A stretch of 58,063 bases of DNA from Gammaproteobacteria bacterium TMED1. GTDB taxonomy: Bacteria; Pseudomonadota; Gammaproteobacteria; Pseudomonadales; Azotimanducaceae. The first letter of the stretch is position 1. Each line of letters starts with the position of its first letter. Below, in pieces: positions 1 through 9,816 of the stretch. A program made the translations under genes and the position numbers. Location of the stretch: positions 44,454 to 102,516 of the forward strand of contig NHBG02000016.1 of the NCBI GenBank assembly GCA_002167855.2, given 5' to 3'. The notes beneath the pieces were generated by a model. That model was not told the DNA's origin. It worked only from the letters and a program-made list of their open reading frames with translations, and searched no databases.

Positions 1-1038
1 CATGCTGTAATTTTCAAACCTGATATCGACTTAAATATTCTTGAGGACGAGCTTCTTTTATCTGAGAGCGTAATTAGCGTTGCACCTCTCCTTGAAGGTA
101 GTGGCTTACTGGTAGCAAATGGTAAAATGGTTGGAGTCGCGATCGCTGGAATAAATTCCGAAAAAGAGGAATCGGTTTCTATTATCGACGACCTTTTTGT
201 TAAGGGTGCGCTAAGTACCCTATCTGAGACCCGCTTTTCCATTGTATTAGGAAAACGACTTGCGAAACATCTGGATATTGATATTGGTGATGTCGTAACT
301 TTTATCTCGCCTGAGGTTCATATGTCTCTGGTAGGACCGTTAAGTACCACTCGTGGGTTCAAATTAGTCGGTATCTTTTCTGCAGGCGCGGACGTAGATA
401 TTAACCAGGTATATGTCAATTTGTCCGATCTAAGCGCAATTCAGCGAGGCCAAGGTATAGCAGGGCTTCGATTGCTTACAACGGATTTGTTTGCGGTAGA
501 AGACACCGTAAAGGCTCTGTTATCTGATTCAACAGACCTAATGTACACGTCAACTTGGACTGAACGATATGGTAATTTGTACGCCGCGATCCTAATGCAA
601 AAAAGGATTATGTTCCTGATACTAATGTTGATGATCGCGGTTGCAGCGTTTAATGTTGTTTCGACTTTGATTATGGTCGTAGATGAGCGAGCTGGAGATA
701 TTGCTATAATCCGCACTATCGGCGCGTCAGCTAACTCAATACGTCACGTATTTGTTATTTATGGAGTGGTTATTGGATTCGTAGGGATAGCCTTAGGAAT
801 AATCTTTGGGATAAGTATTGCCTTCGTTATCGATGACCTAGTCAGCCTGATGGATAGTGTTTTAGGTTTAGGCCTAATGGATGAGTACTTTATTCAGTAC
901 TTGCCAGTGGATATACGTCTAGAGGATATTTGTTACGTTGCGTTTTCCTCAATCATTATTTGCGGTTTAGCAACGATCTACCCAGCATGGAAAGCAGCTA
1001 AAGCGAATCCGGTTGAGGCATTAAAGTATGAATCCTGA
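1..1038 (+). CDS. lolC: LolC/LolE-family lipoprotein-releasing permease, 5'-truncated by window edge
   Basis: Inner-membrane permease subunit of the LolCDE transporter, which pulls lipoproteins out of the inner membrane and hands them to LolA. The reading frame is open from base 1, so the true start and the first transmembrane segment lie left of the window. The visible part is the end of the periplasmic domain followed by three hydrophobic segments (around bases 600-690, 745-830 and 930-990) and the FtsX-family ending with a YPAWKAAKANPVEALKYE-type tail. Its stop overlaps the lolD start by 11 bp, implying translational coupling. LolC and LolE are homologous; the name follows gene order and is therefore an inference. 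Confidence 0.9.
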   Translation, partial: HAVIFKPDIDLNILEDELLLSESVISVAPLLEGSGLLVANGKMVGVAIAGINSEKEESVSIIDDLFVKGALSTLSETRFSIVLGKRLAKHLDIDIGDVVTFISPEVHMSLVGPLSTTRGFKLVGIFSAGADVDINQVYVNLSDLSAIQRGQGIAGLRLLTTDLFAVEDTVKALLSDSTDLMYTSTWTERYGNLYAAILMQKRIMFLILMLMIAVAAFNVVSTLIMVVDERAGDIAIIRTIGASANSIRHVFVIYGVVIGFVGIALGIIFGISIAFVIDDLVSLMDSVLGLGLMDEYFIQYLPVDIRLEDICYVAFSSIIICGLATIYPAWKAAKANPVEALKYES

Positions 1039-1714
1039 TAGTTCAATCCTGCAAGTGAGTAACCTATATAAGTCCTTCACTCAAGGGGGGAAAACTATAG
1101 CGGTTTTAAATGGACTAGAACTAGAGGTGAAGGTTGGAGAACGAATTGGTATCGTCGGGCTCTCCGGTAGCGGTAAAAGTACTCTACTGCATATCTTGGG
1201 CGGACTTGAGCACTCAGACGCAGGTAAAATTTTGATCCACGGACAGAATATTGTTCAGATGGATGATTTGAAAGTTGATCACATTAGAAATAATCATCTT
1301 GGATTTGTTTATCAATTCCATCACTTGCTTCCAGACTTTAGTGCCCTAGAAAATGTTTCCTTACCGCCACTTATAAGAGGACAATCGAAGAACGACGCAA
1401 AAATGCTATCGAGAGAGATCTTGCATAAGGTTGGGCTGGAGCATAGAGAAGACCATTTACCCGGTGAGCTATCTGGGGGTGAGAGACAAAGAGTTGCTAT
1501 CGCAAGGGCTCTTGTGAATGAACCATCATGTATCCTTGCTGATGAACCTACCGGTAACCTCGACGAGAAGACTGCAAGAGACGTAAATGATTTGATGATT
1601 TCATTGAGTGATAAGCTTGGAACCTCACTCGTAATTGTTACTCATAACGCTGAGCTTGCAGAACGAATGGATCGGGTAGTACAGCTACAAAATGGAATTT
1701 TATCCGAAGTATGA
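1028..1714 (+). CDS. lolD: Lipoprotein-releasing system ATP-binding protein LolD
   Basis: Cytoplasmic ATPase that powers LolCDE. At 228 residues it has the usual LolD length. The Walker A motif GLSGSGKST lies near residues 43-51, the ABC signature LSGGERQR near 147, and Walker B with its catalytic Glu (LADEPTGNLD) near 170. The ATG lies inside the end of lolC, and the stop overlaps the next gene's start in an ATGA arrangement, so lolC-lolD-lolE is one operon. The MacB/FtsE-like ABC family is close, but flanking by two FtsX-type permeases makes LolD secure. Confidence 0.96.
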   Translation: MNPDSSILQVSNLYKSFTQGGKTIAVLNGLELEVKVGERIGIVGLSGSGKSTLLHILGGLEHSDAGKILIHGQNIVQMDDLKVDHIRNNHLGFVYQFHHLLPDFSALENVSLPPLIRGQSKNDAKMLSREILHKVGLEHREDHLPGELSGGERQRVAIARALVNEPSCILADEPTGNLDEKTARDVNDLMISLSDKLGTSLVIVTHNAELAERMDRVVQLQNGILSEV

Positions 1715-2895
1715 GGGCTTTTTTTTTTATTGGCGTGCGCTATGCATGCTCGCGTCGGGGCAACAAAGCCCTATCATTAATTACGTGGGTCTCGATAATT
1801 GGGTTGGGGCTCGGTGTAGCCGCACTTATCGTAGTCACCTCAGTAATGAATGGTTTTGAAACGGAACTTAAGCGCCGAATATTAGGAGCAGTACCTCATG
1901 TTGTAGTAGAGGGTCTGCCGAAAAACCAGCTTGCTGGGCTCGATAATGTCATTACGGTAAGCCGTTTTTCGAGCCAGACTGCGTTGCTAGTCAATAAGTC
2001 ACTGAGTCGCTTAGTTGCCGTATATGGAATTGAACCAGTTGCGGAACATCAAATGTCGATAATCCCAAATAATATGGTTTACGGATCGATTCATGACTTG
2101 GAAAAGGATCGCTCGGGCATACTGCTTGGAACTTCTCTGGCTTTAAGGTTAGGGTTAGCTAAAGGTAGCGATGTTACTGTGATACTCCCAATCCTAAGAG
2201 ATGGTAATTTAAGGACTGAGATATTTCACGCTACTTTGGTGGGGACATTCAGCCTAGAATCGGAGCTTGATTATACGCTTGCTCTGATGAATTTCGATTC
2301 CCTAAGTAAATTTACTAATAAAAATCTACTAAGTTACCGGTTACGTCTCGATGAAGTATTTAACGCCCCCGCCGTCACTAAAGAGTTACAAGGCGTAGCG
2401 TTGCATGTAAGCGATTGGTCTATGGAACACGGAGATTTCTTTAGAGCTGTCAAGATGGAAAAAATAATGATGTTTATCTTATTGCTTCTTATTGTAGCTA
2501 TAGCCTCTTTCACGATTGTTTCTAGTTTGAGCATCGCTGTTAAAGAAAAAAAATCTGATATTGCCATCCTTAGATCTTGTGGGCTCTCAAAATATAACGT
2601 TACTTCGATTTTTATGGTTCAAGGTACATTAATCGGAGTTTTTGGCGTAATACTTGGGGCTCTGGTCGGACTGCCGCTCGCGTACCACATCACTGAAGTA
2701 GTTTCCGCGCTTGAGAGTATTTTTGGTGGAAGTCTTCTAGCAGGTACATATTTCAACTCTATTCCTTCGGATATACGTCTAACGGATATAGGAATAATTA
2801 TTCTTGCCTCTTTCTCTATAAGTGTTTTTGCTACTATTTATCCAGCTTATTGTGCTTCTAAGCTAAAGCCAGTAGAGATTCTTCGGCACTCATAG
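1711..2895 (+). CDS. lolE: Lipoprotein-releasing system permease LolE (second FtsX-type subunit)
   Basis: Second membrane subunit of LolCDE, 394 residues. It has an N-terminal transmembrane segment near residues 20-45 (ALSLITWVSIIGLGLG), a periplasmic domain of about 200 residues, then three C-terminal transmembrane segments and the family ending YPAYCASKLKPVEILR. It starts in the ATGA overlap with lolD. The C-terminal half is clearly homologous to the upstream lolC product, as expected for the LolC/LolE pair. Which of the two is functionally LolC or LolE cannot be decided from sequence reading alone. It ends the operon; no strong terminator was found downstream. Confidence 0.93.
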   Translation: MRAFFFIGVRYACSRRGNKALSLITWVSIIGLGLGVAALIVVTSVMNGFETELKRRILGAVPHVVVEGLPKNQLAGLDNVITVSRFSSQTALLVNKSLSRLVAVYGIEPVAEHQMSIIPNNMVYGSIHDLEKDRSGILLGTSLALRLGLAKGSDVTVILPILRDGNLRTEIFHATLVGTFSLESELDYTLALMNFDSLSKFTNKNLLSYRLRLDEVFNAPAVTKELQGVALHVSDWSMEHGDFFRAVKMEKIMMFILLLLIVAIASFTIVSSLSIAVKEKKSDIAILRSCGLSKYNVTSIFMVQGTLIGVFGVILGALVGLPLAYHITEVVSALESIFGGSLLAGTYFNSIPSDIRLTDIGIIILASFSISVFATIYPAYCASKLKPVEILRHS

Positions 2896-3462
2896 TTCTA
2901 TATTTCTCTTGGGAATAATATGTGGTCCTGTATCTGGACATTTTCCGTTACGAGCATATTTGGGCTGCAGTAAACATAGGGTTACTCGTAGAAATATCAA
3001 AAAGTAGTGACGTAATAGTCAATTGTCGTCAAACCACTTGTGTTTGAATGGCCTATCAAGAGAGAGATAATTGCATGGTATCGAATCTTTGCGGTTTGCT
3101 TACGAAGCAGTGTTCTTAGTAGATAGTTAAATCAAAACAGGGCAGCTTTACCGTATAGATTGCCTATCCACCCTTAAGCGATAGCGATAACCTCATAACT
3201 GTTATATATCAAAGCTATTCAGGGGAGAACATAAAGCAGAACTGCGATGGTATTAAAGGGAAGTAAAAACCCCCACAAATCATTTCTGAATGAAATTGGT
3301 ACGGATTATATTCAAGTACCTTTTCACTCAGGATGTTCGGGACTTTACGTTTCATAACTGCGGAGGACTGCAAAGACGATCTTTAAGCCCCTGGAAGATG
3401 TCTTTCATGTATGTGCATTCATAGTTCCCAAAAACTTTTTTCAGTGCTGAGTTCTCAGTAAA
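2896..3462. other. Intergenic region between lolE and hisC
   Basis: About 570 bases between the convergent lolE and hisC genes. No open frame with a plausible start and ribosome site, no tRNA-like fold, no clear stem followed by a T-run and no repeat stood out by eye. A decayed gene cannot be excluded. Confidence 0.5.
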
Positions 3463-4542
3463 TCATGGGGCTAAGATTAGTTTTTTTAATACCTTAATTA
3501 ACTGTTTATTCTCCCTTCGCGTACCCACTGTAACTCTGAGTTTATTCGACAAGCCGTCATGATTAAAAAAACGAATCAGGATATTTTTCTGTTTCAAAGC
3601 GAGATAGAGCTCTGCAGCATTATGATTCTGGGGTGCTGTCACCAGAATAAAATTGGTTTCACTCGGGGCGACTTGAAAACCAAGTTTATTAAACTCGATC
3701 CGCAATTTCGAGCGCTCGTGTCTCACGAGCTCACAGTTTTTTAAAGCGTGGGTGCTATCGTCAAGTGCTCTACAGCCAATAAATTGGGAGAGTCCGTCTA
3801 GATTGTAACTGTCTCTAGTTTTGCTTAGCATTGGCTGAATAAGTTGATGTGGACCGATACCGTATCCAAGTCTTAGACCAGCGAGTGAGTACCCTTTGCT
3901 GAGCGTTCTTAGTATAACAACGCTTTCTATTTCTTTGATGAGTGGCACCGAATCATAATTTTTTCCCGGATCAACAAAATCCACATAAGCTTCATCAAGT
4001 AATAATAGACCATCGAGATCTTGTGCTAATTGGGCTATTTTTTCTTGGTTAACTAGTACTCCGGAAGGTGCATGCGGGTTTACTAGTAAGATAAGCTTGG
4101 CCCCCGCATCGTTGAGCTTAGCTGCGAAATCGGTTGGTAAATTCCAATCATTTGAGAGCGGTATAGCTTTTAGAGGGCAATCCTGAATTGCTGCGAGAAC
4201 TGGATATAAAGAGTATGTGGGGGAGGTTGTTCCAATTACTTCTCCCGGATTTACGAAAGTTGTGATCATAAGCCTAAGTAACTCGTCACCGCCTCGAGTA
4301 GCAATAATATTATTTCGCTTCACGTTATGGATATCGGCAACTTTATCCCGAAAATCATCAGCAGTGGGAGATGGATACTTCCTTAGGGATTCTGTGGAAA
4401 ACTCCGCAAGAGCATTTGAGATAAAAGGGGAGGGGGGATATGGGTTTTCGTTTGTGTTCAATTTGATTATTTCGGGGTCGACCGATTGTTCCCCACTCTT
4501 ATAACCAGTTATTGCTGCTATGTTTTTGCGTTCCCGACTCAA
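3463..4542 (-). CDS. hisC: Histidinol-phosphate aminotransferase
   Basis: PLP-dependent class I/II aminotransferase that converts imidazole-acetol phosphate and glutamate to histidinol phosphate in histidine synthesis. Its 359 residues match HisC length. Visible landmarks are the NENPYPPSP substrate-loop motif (residues 31-39), DEAYVDF (183-189) with the cofactor-binding Asp/Tyr, and RTLSKGYSLAGLRLGYG with the Schiff-base lysine at K216. The start is TTG, preceded by GAGGAG eight bases upstream, which sits in the last codons of greB; the gap between the two genes is 5 bp. It is not near other his genes here. Closely related aromatic or cobalamin-pathway aminotransferases are possible, but HisC fits best. 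Confidence 0.88.
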   Translation of the reverse strand: MSRERKNIAAITGYKSGEQSVDPEIIKLNTNENPYPPSPFISNALAEFSTESLRKYPSPTADDFRDKVADIHNVKRNNIIATRGGDELLRLMITTFVNPGEVIGTTSPTYSLYPVLAAIQDCPLKAIPLSNDWNLPTDFAAKLNDAGAKLILLVNPHAPSGVLVNQEKIAQLAQDLDGLLLLDEAYVDFVDPGKNYDSVPLIKEIESVVILRTLSKGYSLAGLRLGYGIGPHQLIQPMLSKTRDSYNLDGLSQFIGCRALDDSTHALKNCELVRHERSKLRIEFNKLGFQVAPSETNFILVTAPQNHNAAELYLALKQKNILIRFFNHDGLSNKLRVTVGTRRENKQLIKVLKKLILAP

Positions 4543-4547
4543 TAGAA

Positions 4548-5036
4548 TTACTCCTCACAACAGTCGTAGCTAACTTCAAGAATCTCTACTTCTAAATCAC
4601 CTAGTGGACGTGTAACTAGAACACTATCACCGATGGTTTTTCCTAGGAGGCTGCTTGCCATTGGCGAATCGATGCTTATCCAGCCTTTCTCGAGGTCCAG
4701 CTCGTCTGCGCCTACAATGCGAATCTTGAAGATACCCTTATCAGTACCACGTAACGTTAGCCACGCACCAAAAAACACTTTCTCTTGATCATTAGGCTTT
4801 CGGTCAACGATTTCTAAATTATCGAGTCGCTTCGTAAGATACCTAATACGGCCATCTATTTCTCTTAACCTTTTTTTCCCATAAATGTAATCGGCATTCT
4901 CAGACCTATCGCCTAATGCTGCTGCGTCGGAGACTTTCTGCGTAATTTCGGGGCGCTCAGTTTTATATAAAAATCGGAGTTCACTTCTTAGGGCATGCGC
5001 TCCAGCCGGGGTTATGTAGATTTTTTTTTGATTCAT
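4548..5036 (-). CDS. greB: Transcription elongation factor GreB
   Basis: Rescues backtracked RNA polymerase by stimulating cleavage of the extruded transcript. It has 162 residues with the Gre coiled-coil N-terminus: the acidic-tip motif DRSENADY (residues 43-50) and the KKRLREIDGRIRYLTKRL helix are both present, and the GreB-type KVFFGAWL segment starts the C-terminal FKBP-like domain (ISIDSPMASSLLGK). The residue pattern fits GreB rather than GreA. It is upstream of hisC in the same minus-strand unit and divergent from clpB. Confidence 0.95.
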   Translation of the reverse strand: MNQKKIYITPAGAHALRSELRFLYKTERPEITQKVSDAAALGDRSENADYIYGKKRLREIDGRIRYLTKRLDNLEIVDRKPNDQEKVFFGAWLTLRGTDKGIFKIRIVGADELDLEKGWISIDSPMASSLLGKTIGDSVLVTRPLGDLEVEILEVSYDCCEE

Positions 5037-5123
5037 CTATTGACTGCAATACAGACCAAGATCTTTGATTGTTATTGTAAATTTCCAATAAGGTCGAGTC
5101 CATCCTTATCGGGGACGAAGGGA

Positions 5124-5152
5124 CTTGAATGAATCAGTGCTAACCCCAATCT
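5124..5152 (+). promoter_or_regulatory. Sigma-32 type heat-shock promoter for clpB
   Basis: CTTGAA at 5124-5129, a 14-base spacer, then CCCCAATCT at 5144-5152. This closely matches the known sigma-32 consensus (CTTGAA, 13-17 bases, CCCCATNT). It points toward clpB and gives a leader of roughly 45 bases. That it drives clpB is inference from motif and position. Confidence 0.8.
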
Positions 5153-5203
5153 ATCCGAATGATGGTATTTCAAACATTTTTTATAGTGGCCTGGGACTAA
5201 ATT

Positions 5204-7777
5204 ATGCGGTTAGATAATCTGACAGCGCAACTTCAAAAAGCAATCACTGATAGTGATTCCTGCGCGCTAGCGCGGAATCATAACTTTATTATGCCCCAGC
5301 ATTTACTGCTTTCGTTACTTCAGCAGTCTGGCGGTTCGGCTGAGCTCGCACTAAAAGGTTTAGGTGTAAATCTTAATCTATTTGTCGAAGATCTAAATCA
5401 TCAAGTTGATGAGCTACCTGTAGTACGTCATAACATTGGAGATATAAAAATATCTCCGGAATTAGTTAGAATTCTGAAGCTGGCAGAAAAAGAATCTAAT
5501 AAAAGAGGAGACCAATATATCTCCTCTGAAATTGCTTTTTTGGCCTTAAGCCAAACCTCGAATTGTCAGGAGATATTCAAAAAACACGGCATTACGCAAA
5601 CAGCATTGGAGAGGGTAATCGACGAGTTAAGAGAGGGTGAAAAAATTAATAGTCGTAATACGGAGGAAGGGCGGCAGGCCCTAGAAAAATATACCACAGA
5701 TCTTACCGCCAGGGCAGAGCTTGGGAAATTGGATCCAGTAATCGGTAGAGATCGTGAAATCCGGCGTACCATTCAGGTTTTACAACGTCGAACTAAAAAT
5801 AATCCAGTACTGATTGGTGAGCCGGGCGTTGGCAAAACAGCCATAGCGGAAGGGTTGGCGCTGCGCATTATCAACGATGAGGTGCCTGAGGGATTAAAAA
5901 ATAAAAAAATTCTTTCACTTGATATCGGGTCGCTTTTAGCAGGTGCTAAGTTCAGAGGGGATTTTGAGGAGCGCTTAAAGGCTGTTCTTCATTCTCTCTC
6001 CCGAGAAGAAGGAAGCACCATCTTGTTTATTGATGAGCTTCACACAATGGTAGGGGCTGGTAAAGCTGAGGGATCTTTGGATGCGGGGAATATGTTGAAG
6101 CCCGCTTTGGCTCGAGGAGAGTTACATTGTGTGGGTGCAACAACGTTAGATGAATACAGGCAGTATATAGAATCAGATGCCGCGTTGGAGCGACGATTCC
6201 AGAAGGTGTTAGTTGAAGAACCAACAGTTGAAGATACGATTGCTATACTGCGGGGACTAAAGGAAAGGTACGAAATCCATCATGGCGTTGACATCACGGA
6301 CCCCGCAATCATCGCAGCAGCTCGTTTGTCCGAAAGGTATATTTCTGATCGACAATTACCGGATAAAGCAATTGATTTGATAGATGAGTCAGCGAGTCTC
6401 ATTCGTATGGAAATGGACTCGAAACCAGAGGACATGGATCGGCTTGAAAGACGACTCATTCAGCTAAAGATTGAAAGGGAGGCATTGAAAAATGAAAGCG
6501 ACCCTGCGTCTATTCAACGTTTGAGTGAGTTGGAGGGTAATATAAATGAATTACAGCAAGACTTTTCGGAGCTCGAAGACTTACTGGCAAGTGAGAAGCT
6601 ATCTTTACGGGGGAACCAACAGGTAAAGCAAGATCTTGAAGATGCCAAACTTGACATGGAGACCGCTCGGCGTGCAGGTGACTTAAGCAGGATGTCAGAA
6701 TTGCAGTATGGCATCATTCCGGGACTTGAGAAAACACTGGAAAATACGGTGGACCTCGATATTTCATCAATGAAGTTATTACGTAATAAAGTGACCGAGG
6801 AAGAGATCTCTGAAGTCGTATCGAAATGGACAGGTATACCTGTTTCAAAAATGCTTACCAGTGAGAGAGAAAAACTGCTGGGACTTGAAAGCGAGTTGCA
6901 TAAACATGTCATTGGTCAGAATCAGGCAGTTTCTGCTGTCTCTAATGCCGTTCGCAGGGCCCGTGCTGGACTCTCAGATCCAAATCGTCCTAATGGATCT
7001 TTCTTATTTTTGGGCCCGACGGGCGTCGGAAAAACCGAGCTGTGTAAAGCCCTAGCTCGTTTCCTATTTGATACAGAAGGCGCGCTAGTCAGACTTGATA
7101 TGTCTGAGTTTATGGAGAAGCATTCCGTTGCACGACTTATCGGTGCGCCGCCGGGATATGTTGGCTATGAGCAGGCAGGCTATCTAACTGAGTTGGTGAG
7201 ACGCAAACCTTACTGTGTAATTTTACTTGATGAGATAGAGAAAGCCCACAGCGACGTGTTCAATATCCTATTGCAGGTTTTTGAAGATGGGAGACTAACA
7301 GATAGCCGTGGTCGAACGGTTGATTTTAAGAATACCGTCATAGTAATGACATCAAATTTAGGTTCCGATGTAATACAAGATTTAGCCGGCGCCGACTACA
7401 AAGAAATCCACGGCTCGGTAATGGGTATTGTTAGAAAGCACTTCACTCCTGAATTGCTTAATCGTATTGATGATTCAGTAGTTTTTCATGCGCTTACTAA
7501 AGACCAGATACGGTGTATTGCTAAAGCTCAGTTAAATCTTCTAAGAGATCGATTGTTAGAAACTGATATTTCTATCAAGTTTAGGGATGAAGCGATCTCG
7601 TATATTACTGACAAGGGATATGATCCAGTATATGGAGCTCGACCGCTAAAAAGGGCAATTCAGAAATTCATAGAGAACCCACTATCACAAGCATTACTAG
7701 AAGGTCGGTTTGTGCCCGAAGATGAAGTCTCGATTATAGTGCGCGACGGTTCACTTGAGATCGAGCGAAATAATTAG
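5204..7777 (+). CDS. clpB: ATP-dependent disaggregase ClpB
   Basis: Hsp100 chaperone that extracts polypeptides from heat-induced aggregates together with DnaK. Its 857 residues are the usual length. Order of domains: Clp N-domain (about 1-150), first AAA+ module with Walker [10 protein letters not shown] (about 205-213) and Walker B FIDELH (about 274), coiled-coil M-domain rich in Glu/Leu/Arg (about 405-525), second AAA+ module with Walker [10 protein letters not shown] (about 604-612) and Walker B LLDEIEK (about 673), and the sensor-2 region [15 protein letters not shown] near the C-terminus. The M-domain separates it from ClpA. It is a single gene behind a heat-shock type promoter. Confidence 0.97.
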   Translation: MRLDNLTAQLQKAITDSDSCALARNHNFIMPQHLLLSLLQQSGGSAELALKGLGVNLNLFVEDLNHQVDELPVVRHNIGDIKISPELVRILKLAEKESNKRGDQYISSEIAFLALSQTSNCQEIFKKHGITQTALERVIDELREGEKINSRNTEEGRQALEKYTTDLTARAELGKLDPVIGRDREIRRTIQVLQRRTKNNPVLIGEPGVGKTAIAEGLALRIINDEVPEGLKNKKILSLDIGSLLAGAKFRGDFEERLKAVLHSLSREEGSTILFIDELHTMVGAGKAEGSLDAGNMLKPALARGELHCVGATTLDEYRQYIESDAALERRFQKVLVEEPTVEDTIAILRGLKERYEIHHGVDITDPAIIAAARLSERYISDRQLPDKAIDLIDESASLIRMEMDSKPEDMDRLERRLIQLKIEREALKNESDPASIQRLSELEGNINELQQDFSELEDLLASEKLSLRGNQQVKQDLEDAKLDMETARRAGDLSRMSELQYGIIPGLEKTLENTVDLDISSMKLLRNKVTEEEISEVVSKWTGIPVSKMLTSEREKLLGLESELHKHVIGQNQAVSAVSNAVRRARAGLSDPNRPNGSFLFLGPTGVGKTELCKALARFLFDTEGALVRLDMSEFMEKHSVARLIGAPPGYVGYEQAGYLTELVRRKPYCVILLDEIEKAHSDVFNILLQVFEDGRLTDSRGRTVDFKNTVIVMTSNLGSDVIQDLAGADYKEIHGSVMGIVRKHFTPELLNRIDDSVVFHALTKDQIRCIAKAQLNLLRDRLLETDISIKFRDEAISYITDKGYDPVYGARPLKRAIQKFIENPLSQALLEGRFVPEDEVSIIVRDGSLEIERNN

Positions 7778-7866
7778 ATAAGTTTTGAATTGCTTTCCCG
7801 GACAACGGCCTAGAACTGAGTTCAAAGGGCGGCAGCAGTTCTGTACAAATAGTCATTTTTAATATA

Positions 7867-7882
7867 CTGTATATATATACAT
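7867..7882. promoter_or_regulatory. Near-perfect LexA (SOS) box
   Basis: CTGTATATATATACAT at 7867-7882 matches 15 of 16 positions of the LexA consensus CTGTATATATATACAG known from gammaproteobacteria, the only difference being the last base; the preceding TA also matches. It ends 22 bases before the ATG of the small gene at 7905 and overlaps the only space where its promoter could lie. LexA control of that gene is inferred. An alternating TA tract can imitate part of the box by chance, but the flanking CTG and CA are not explained that way. Confidence 0.65.
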
Positions 7883-7904
7883 ATTAAATTAAGGTAAGTC
7901 GAGT

Positions 7905-8165
7905 ATGAGCATACAAATCAATCACCCGAGCTTGGCGATGCAGGCTGCCCAACGTATGAGAAAAGTAAGGCACAAAAGAAAAAACAGCCGCGTGATTTGT
8001 CATCATCTAAAGATGATGCTTGAGGCCAGAGAGCCTTATTTAGTTCAGAATAAAAATGAGCGTGGTCGGTTAGCGGTTGATGTTGACGTGGGAACAAAAG
8101 AGCGCCACCACATCGGTCAAGGCTTACCTTCCGTAAAGCAATATGCTTTCATGCTAAGTTGCTAG
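7905..8165 (+). CDS. Small basic protein of unknown function, possibly SOS-regulated
   Basis: An 86-residue protein I do not recognise. It is strongly basic in its first half (QRMRKVRHKRKNSR at residues 16-29) with several histidines, has no hydrophobic segment or signal peptide, and ends in a single cysteine. The basic stretch would suit nucleic-acid or membrane-surface binding, but no known domain is visible. A LexA-type box lies 22 bases upstream and a weak purine-rich AAGGTAAG precedes the ATG. It is a lone gene between clpB and a flavoprotein gene. Whether it is truly translated is uncertain; the regulatory site is the main argument in favour. Confidence 0.5.
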   Translation: MSIQINHPSLAMQAAQRMRKVRHKRKNSRVICHHLKMMLEAREPYLVQNKNERGRLAVDVDVGTKERHHIGQGLPSVKQYAFMLSC

Positions 8166-8697
8166 GCTACTTTTTCTCTCCTTAACGAAGGCAAGTTGCG
8201 GCGCTTCGCACTCAAATTTTTCGAAGATGGCATTCAAAATTGGCCCCATAGACGTCGACACTATTCCAAGTTTTCGTACACCATCAGTATAGCGATGCCT
8301 CGAGATTTCGACTTAACGGGCGATCCTACTTCGCGCGTCTTGCATTAGGCTGCTTGCTTCTCCGGTTTAGGGTGCTTTAGGTAATCGCTCTCGTTTTTCG
8401 TTGATGCATTACTTATCAATAGGCTTAGTAATATACCTTGTATCGTTAAACTATTAGAAAAGCTTCCTAATTATTTATTCATCATAGTAGCCCAGGCGTT
8501 AGCTAACGAGAGAGAAGAACCGTTTAGCGTCACGAGCTTATTGATCTTTCTAGACGCTTGTAACCGTAGTACAGAGTGTATCCATCTCTGAACTACTTAA
8601 TAGAGCATCTGTTGGGTATATATTTCCTGCTACTACTAGAGATAGGATGATGTGCCGACTCATGAGATAATACTTGAAGGTTAATACTGGGTTAAAC
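8166..8697. other. Intergenic region before the flavoprotein gene
   Basis: About 530 bases with frequent stops in all frames as far as read by eye. No tRNA, clear terminator or long inverted repeat was recognised. The promoter of the downstream oxidoreductase presumably lies in its right part, but no convincing -35/-10 pair stands out. Confidence 0.4.
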
Positions 8698-9816
8698 ATG
8701 GATTATATTCATACCTGCGTAATTGGGGGCGGAGTTGTAGGATTAGCGGTAGCTAGAAACCTCGCTACCTATGGCCGTGATATTGTTGTTTTAGACAAGG
8801 AATTGAAATACGGGCAGGGTGTTAGCAGTCGGAATAGTGAAGTTATTCATGCGGGAATTTACTATCCACCAAAATCCCTTAAAGCTGAATTGTGTGTTCG
8901 TGGGAAGCAACTGTTATATGAATATTGCGAGGAACACCAAGTTGAATATAAACGTTGTGGAAAGCTGATCGTCGCAACAGAGGCGGCTGAGGAAGAAAAA
9001 CTAAGTGAAATTCTTGAAAACGCGGATGCTAATGGGGTGCTCGATCTGGAATTTTGGTCCTCAAGGAAGATAAAAGCAGAAGAACCAAATGTCAGGGCCA
9101 CGTTAGCCCTATTCTCGCCATCCACGGGTGTGATTAGTAGCCATGATTTGATGACCTCATACCTGGCTGATATCGAAGCATGTGGCGGTGTTTTCATTGG
9201 GGGATCTCTTGTGAGAGGTATTGAGCCAGTGAATGAGCGTTTTGTCGTTAATTGTGATCTGGGGGGAGAATCTTATACTTTTGAGTGCAGTGTGCTGGTG
9301 AATTCAGCGGGTCTCGGGGCGCAAACTATAGCGGAAAATATCGCTGGTCTGGAGCAAGGTGTCGTTCCAAAGCTCCATTACTGTAAGGGAAATTACTTCG
9401 TGTTCGCGGGTAAATCGCCCTTTTCGCATTTAATCTATCCAGTCCCAGAACGATCGGGAGCAGGTCTCGGTGTGCATGCAACAATAGATATAGCGGGTCA
9501 GGTAAAGTTTGGTCCGGATGTGGAATACATAGAAACAGAGAGCTACAAAGTCTCTGATAATCGTCTCGATGATTATTACAAGGCTGTCCGTCGATACTTT
9601 CCGAGCTTGGGTGACAGTCAGTTAACGCCCGGGTATGTTGGAATTCGCCCCAAACTACAGGGCCCAAATGAACCCCCAAAAGACTATGTGATACAAACCG
9701 AGAAGGAGCATAATATACCGGGCTTGGTACAATTATTCGGCATTGAGTCTCCGGGATTGACATCCTCCTTAGCTATCGCCGAAGAGGTTCGTCTTGCAGT
9801 TTCGGAGGTTTACTAG
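8698..9816 (+). CDS. FAD-dependent oxidoreductase, L-2-hydroxyglutarate oxidase/dehydrogenase-like
   Basis: DAO-family flavoprotein resembling LhgO (YgaF), which oxidises L-2-hydroxyglutarate to 2-oxoglutarate and feeds electrons to quinone or oxygen. The FAD-binding GGGVVG lies at residues 10-15 after a beta-strand start. SSRNSEVIHAGIYYPPKSLKAELC is the segment typical of the L2HGDH group, and the C-terminal IRPKLQGPNEPPKDYVI and GIESPGLTSSLAIAEE segments fit the same group. ATG at 8698 is chosen over the in-frame TTG at 8674 because it puts the nucleotide-binding fold at the usual distance from the N-terminus. It is monocistronic; the substrate is inferred from family likeness and related 2-hydroxyacids remain possible. 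Confidence 0.82.
   Translation: MDYIHTCVIGGGVVGLAVARNLATYGRDIVVLDKELKYGQGVSSRNSEVIHAGIYYPPKSLKAELCVRGKQLLYEYCEEHQVEYKRCGKLIVATEAAEEEKLSEILENADANGVLDLEFWSSRKIKAEEPNVRATLALFSPSTGVISSHDLMTSYLADIEACGGVFIGGSLVRGIEPVNERFVVNCDLGGESYTFECSVLVNSAGLGAQTIAENIAGLEQGVVPKLHYCKGNYFVFAGKSPFSHLIYPVPERSGAGLGVHATIDIAGQVKFGPDVEYIETESYKVSDNRLDDYYKAVRRYFPSLGDSQLTPGYVGIRPKLQGPNEPPKDYVIQTEKEHNIPGLVQLFGIESPGLTSSLAIAEEVRLAVSEVY

Noticed and set aside
441-716. Minus-strand open frame of 91 codons inside lolC
   Set aside because: It lies wholly inside a well-supported permease gene, has no ribosome site and no family likeness; it is a shadow frame.
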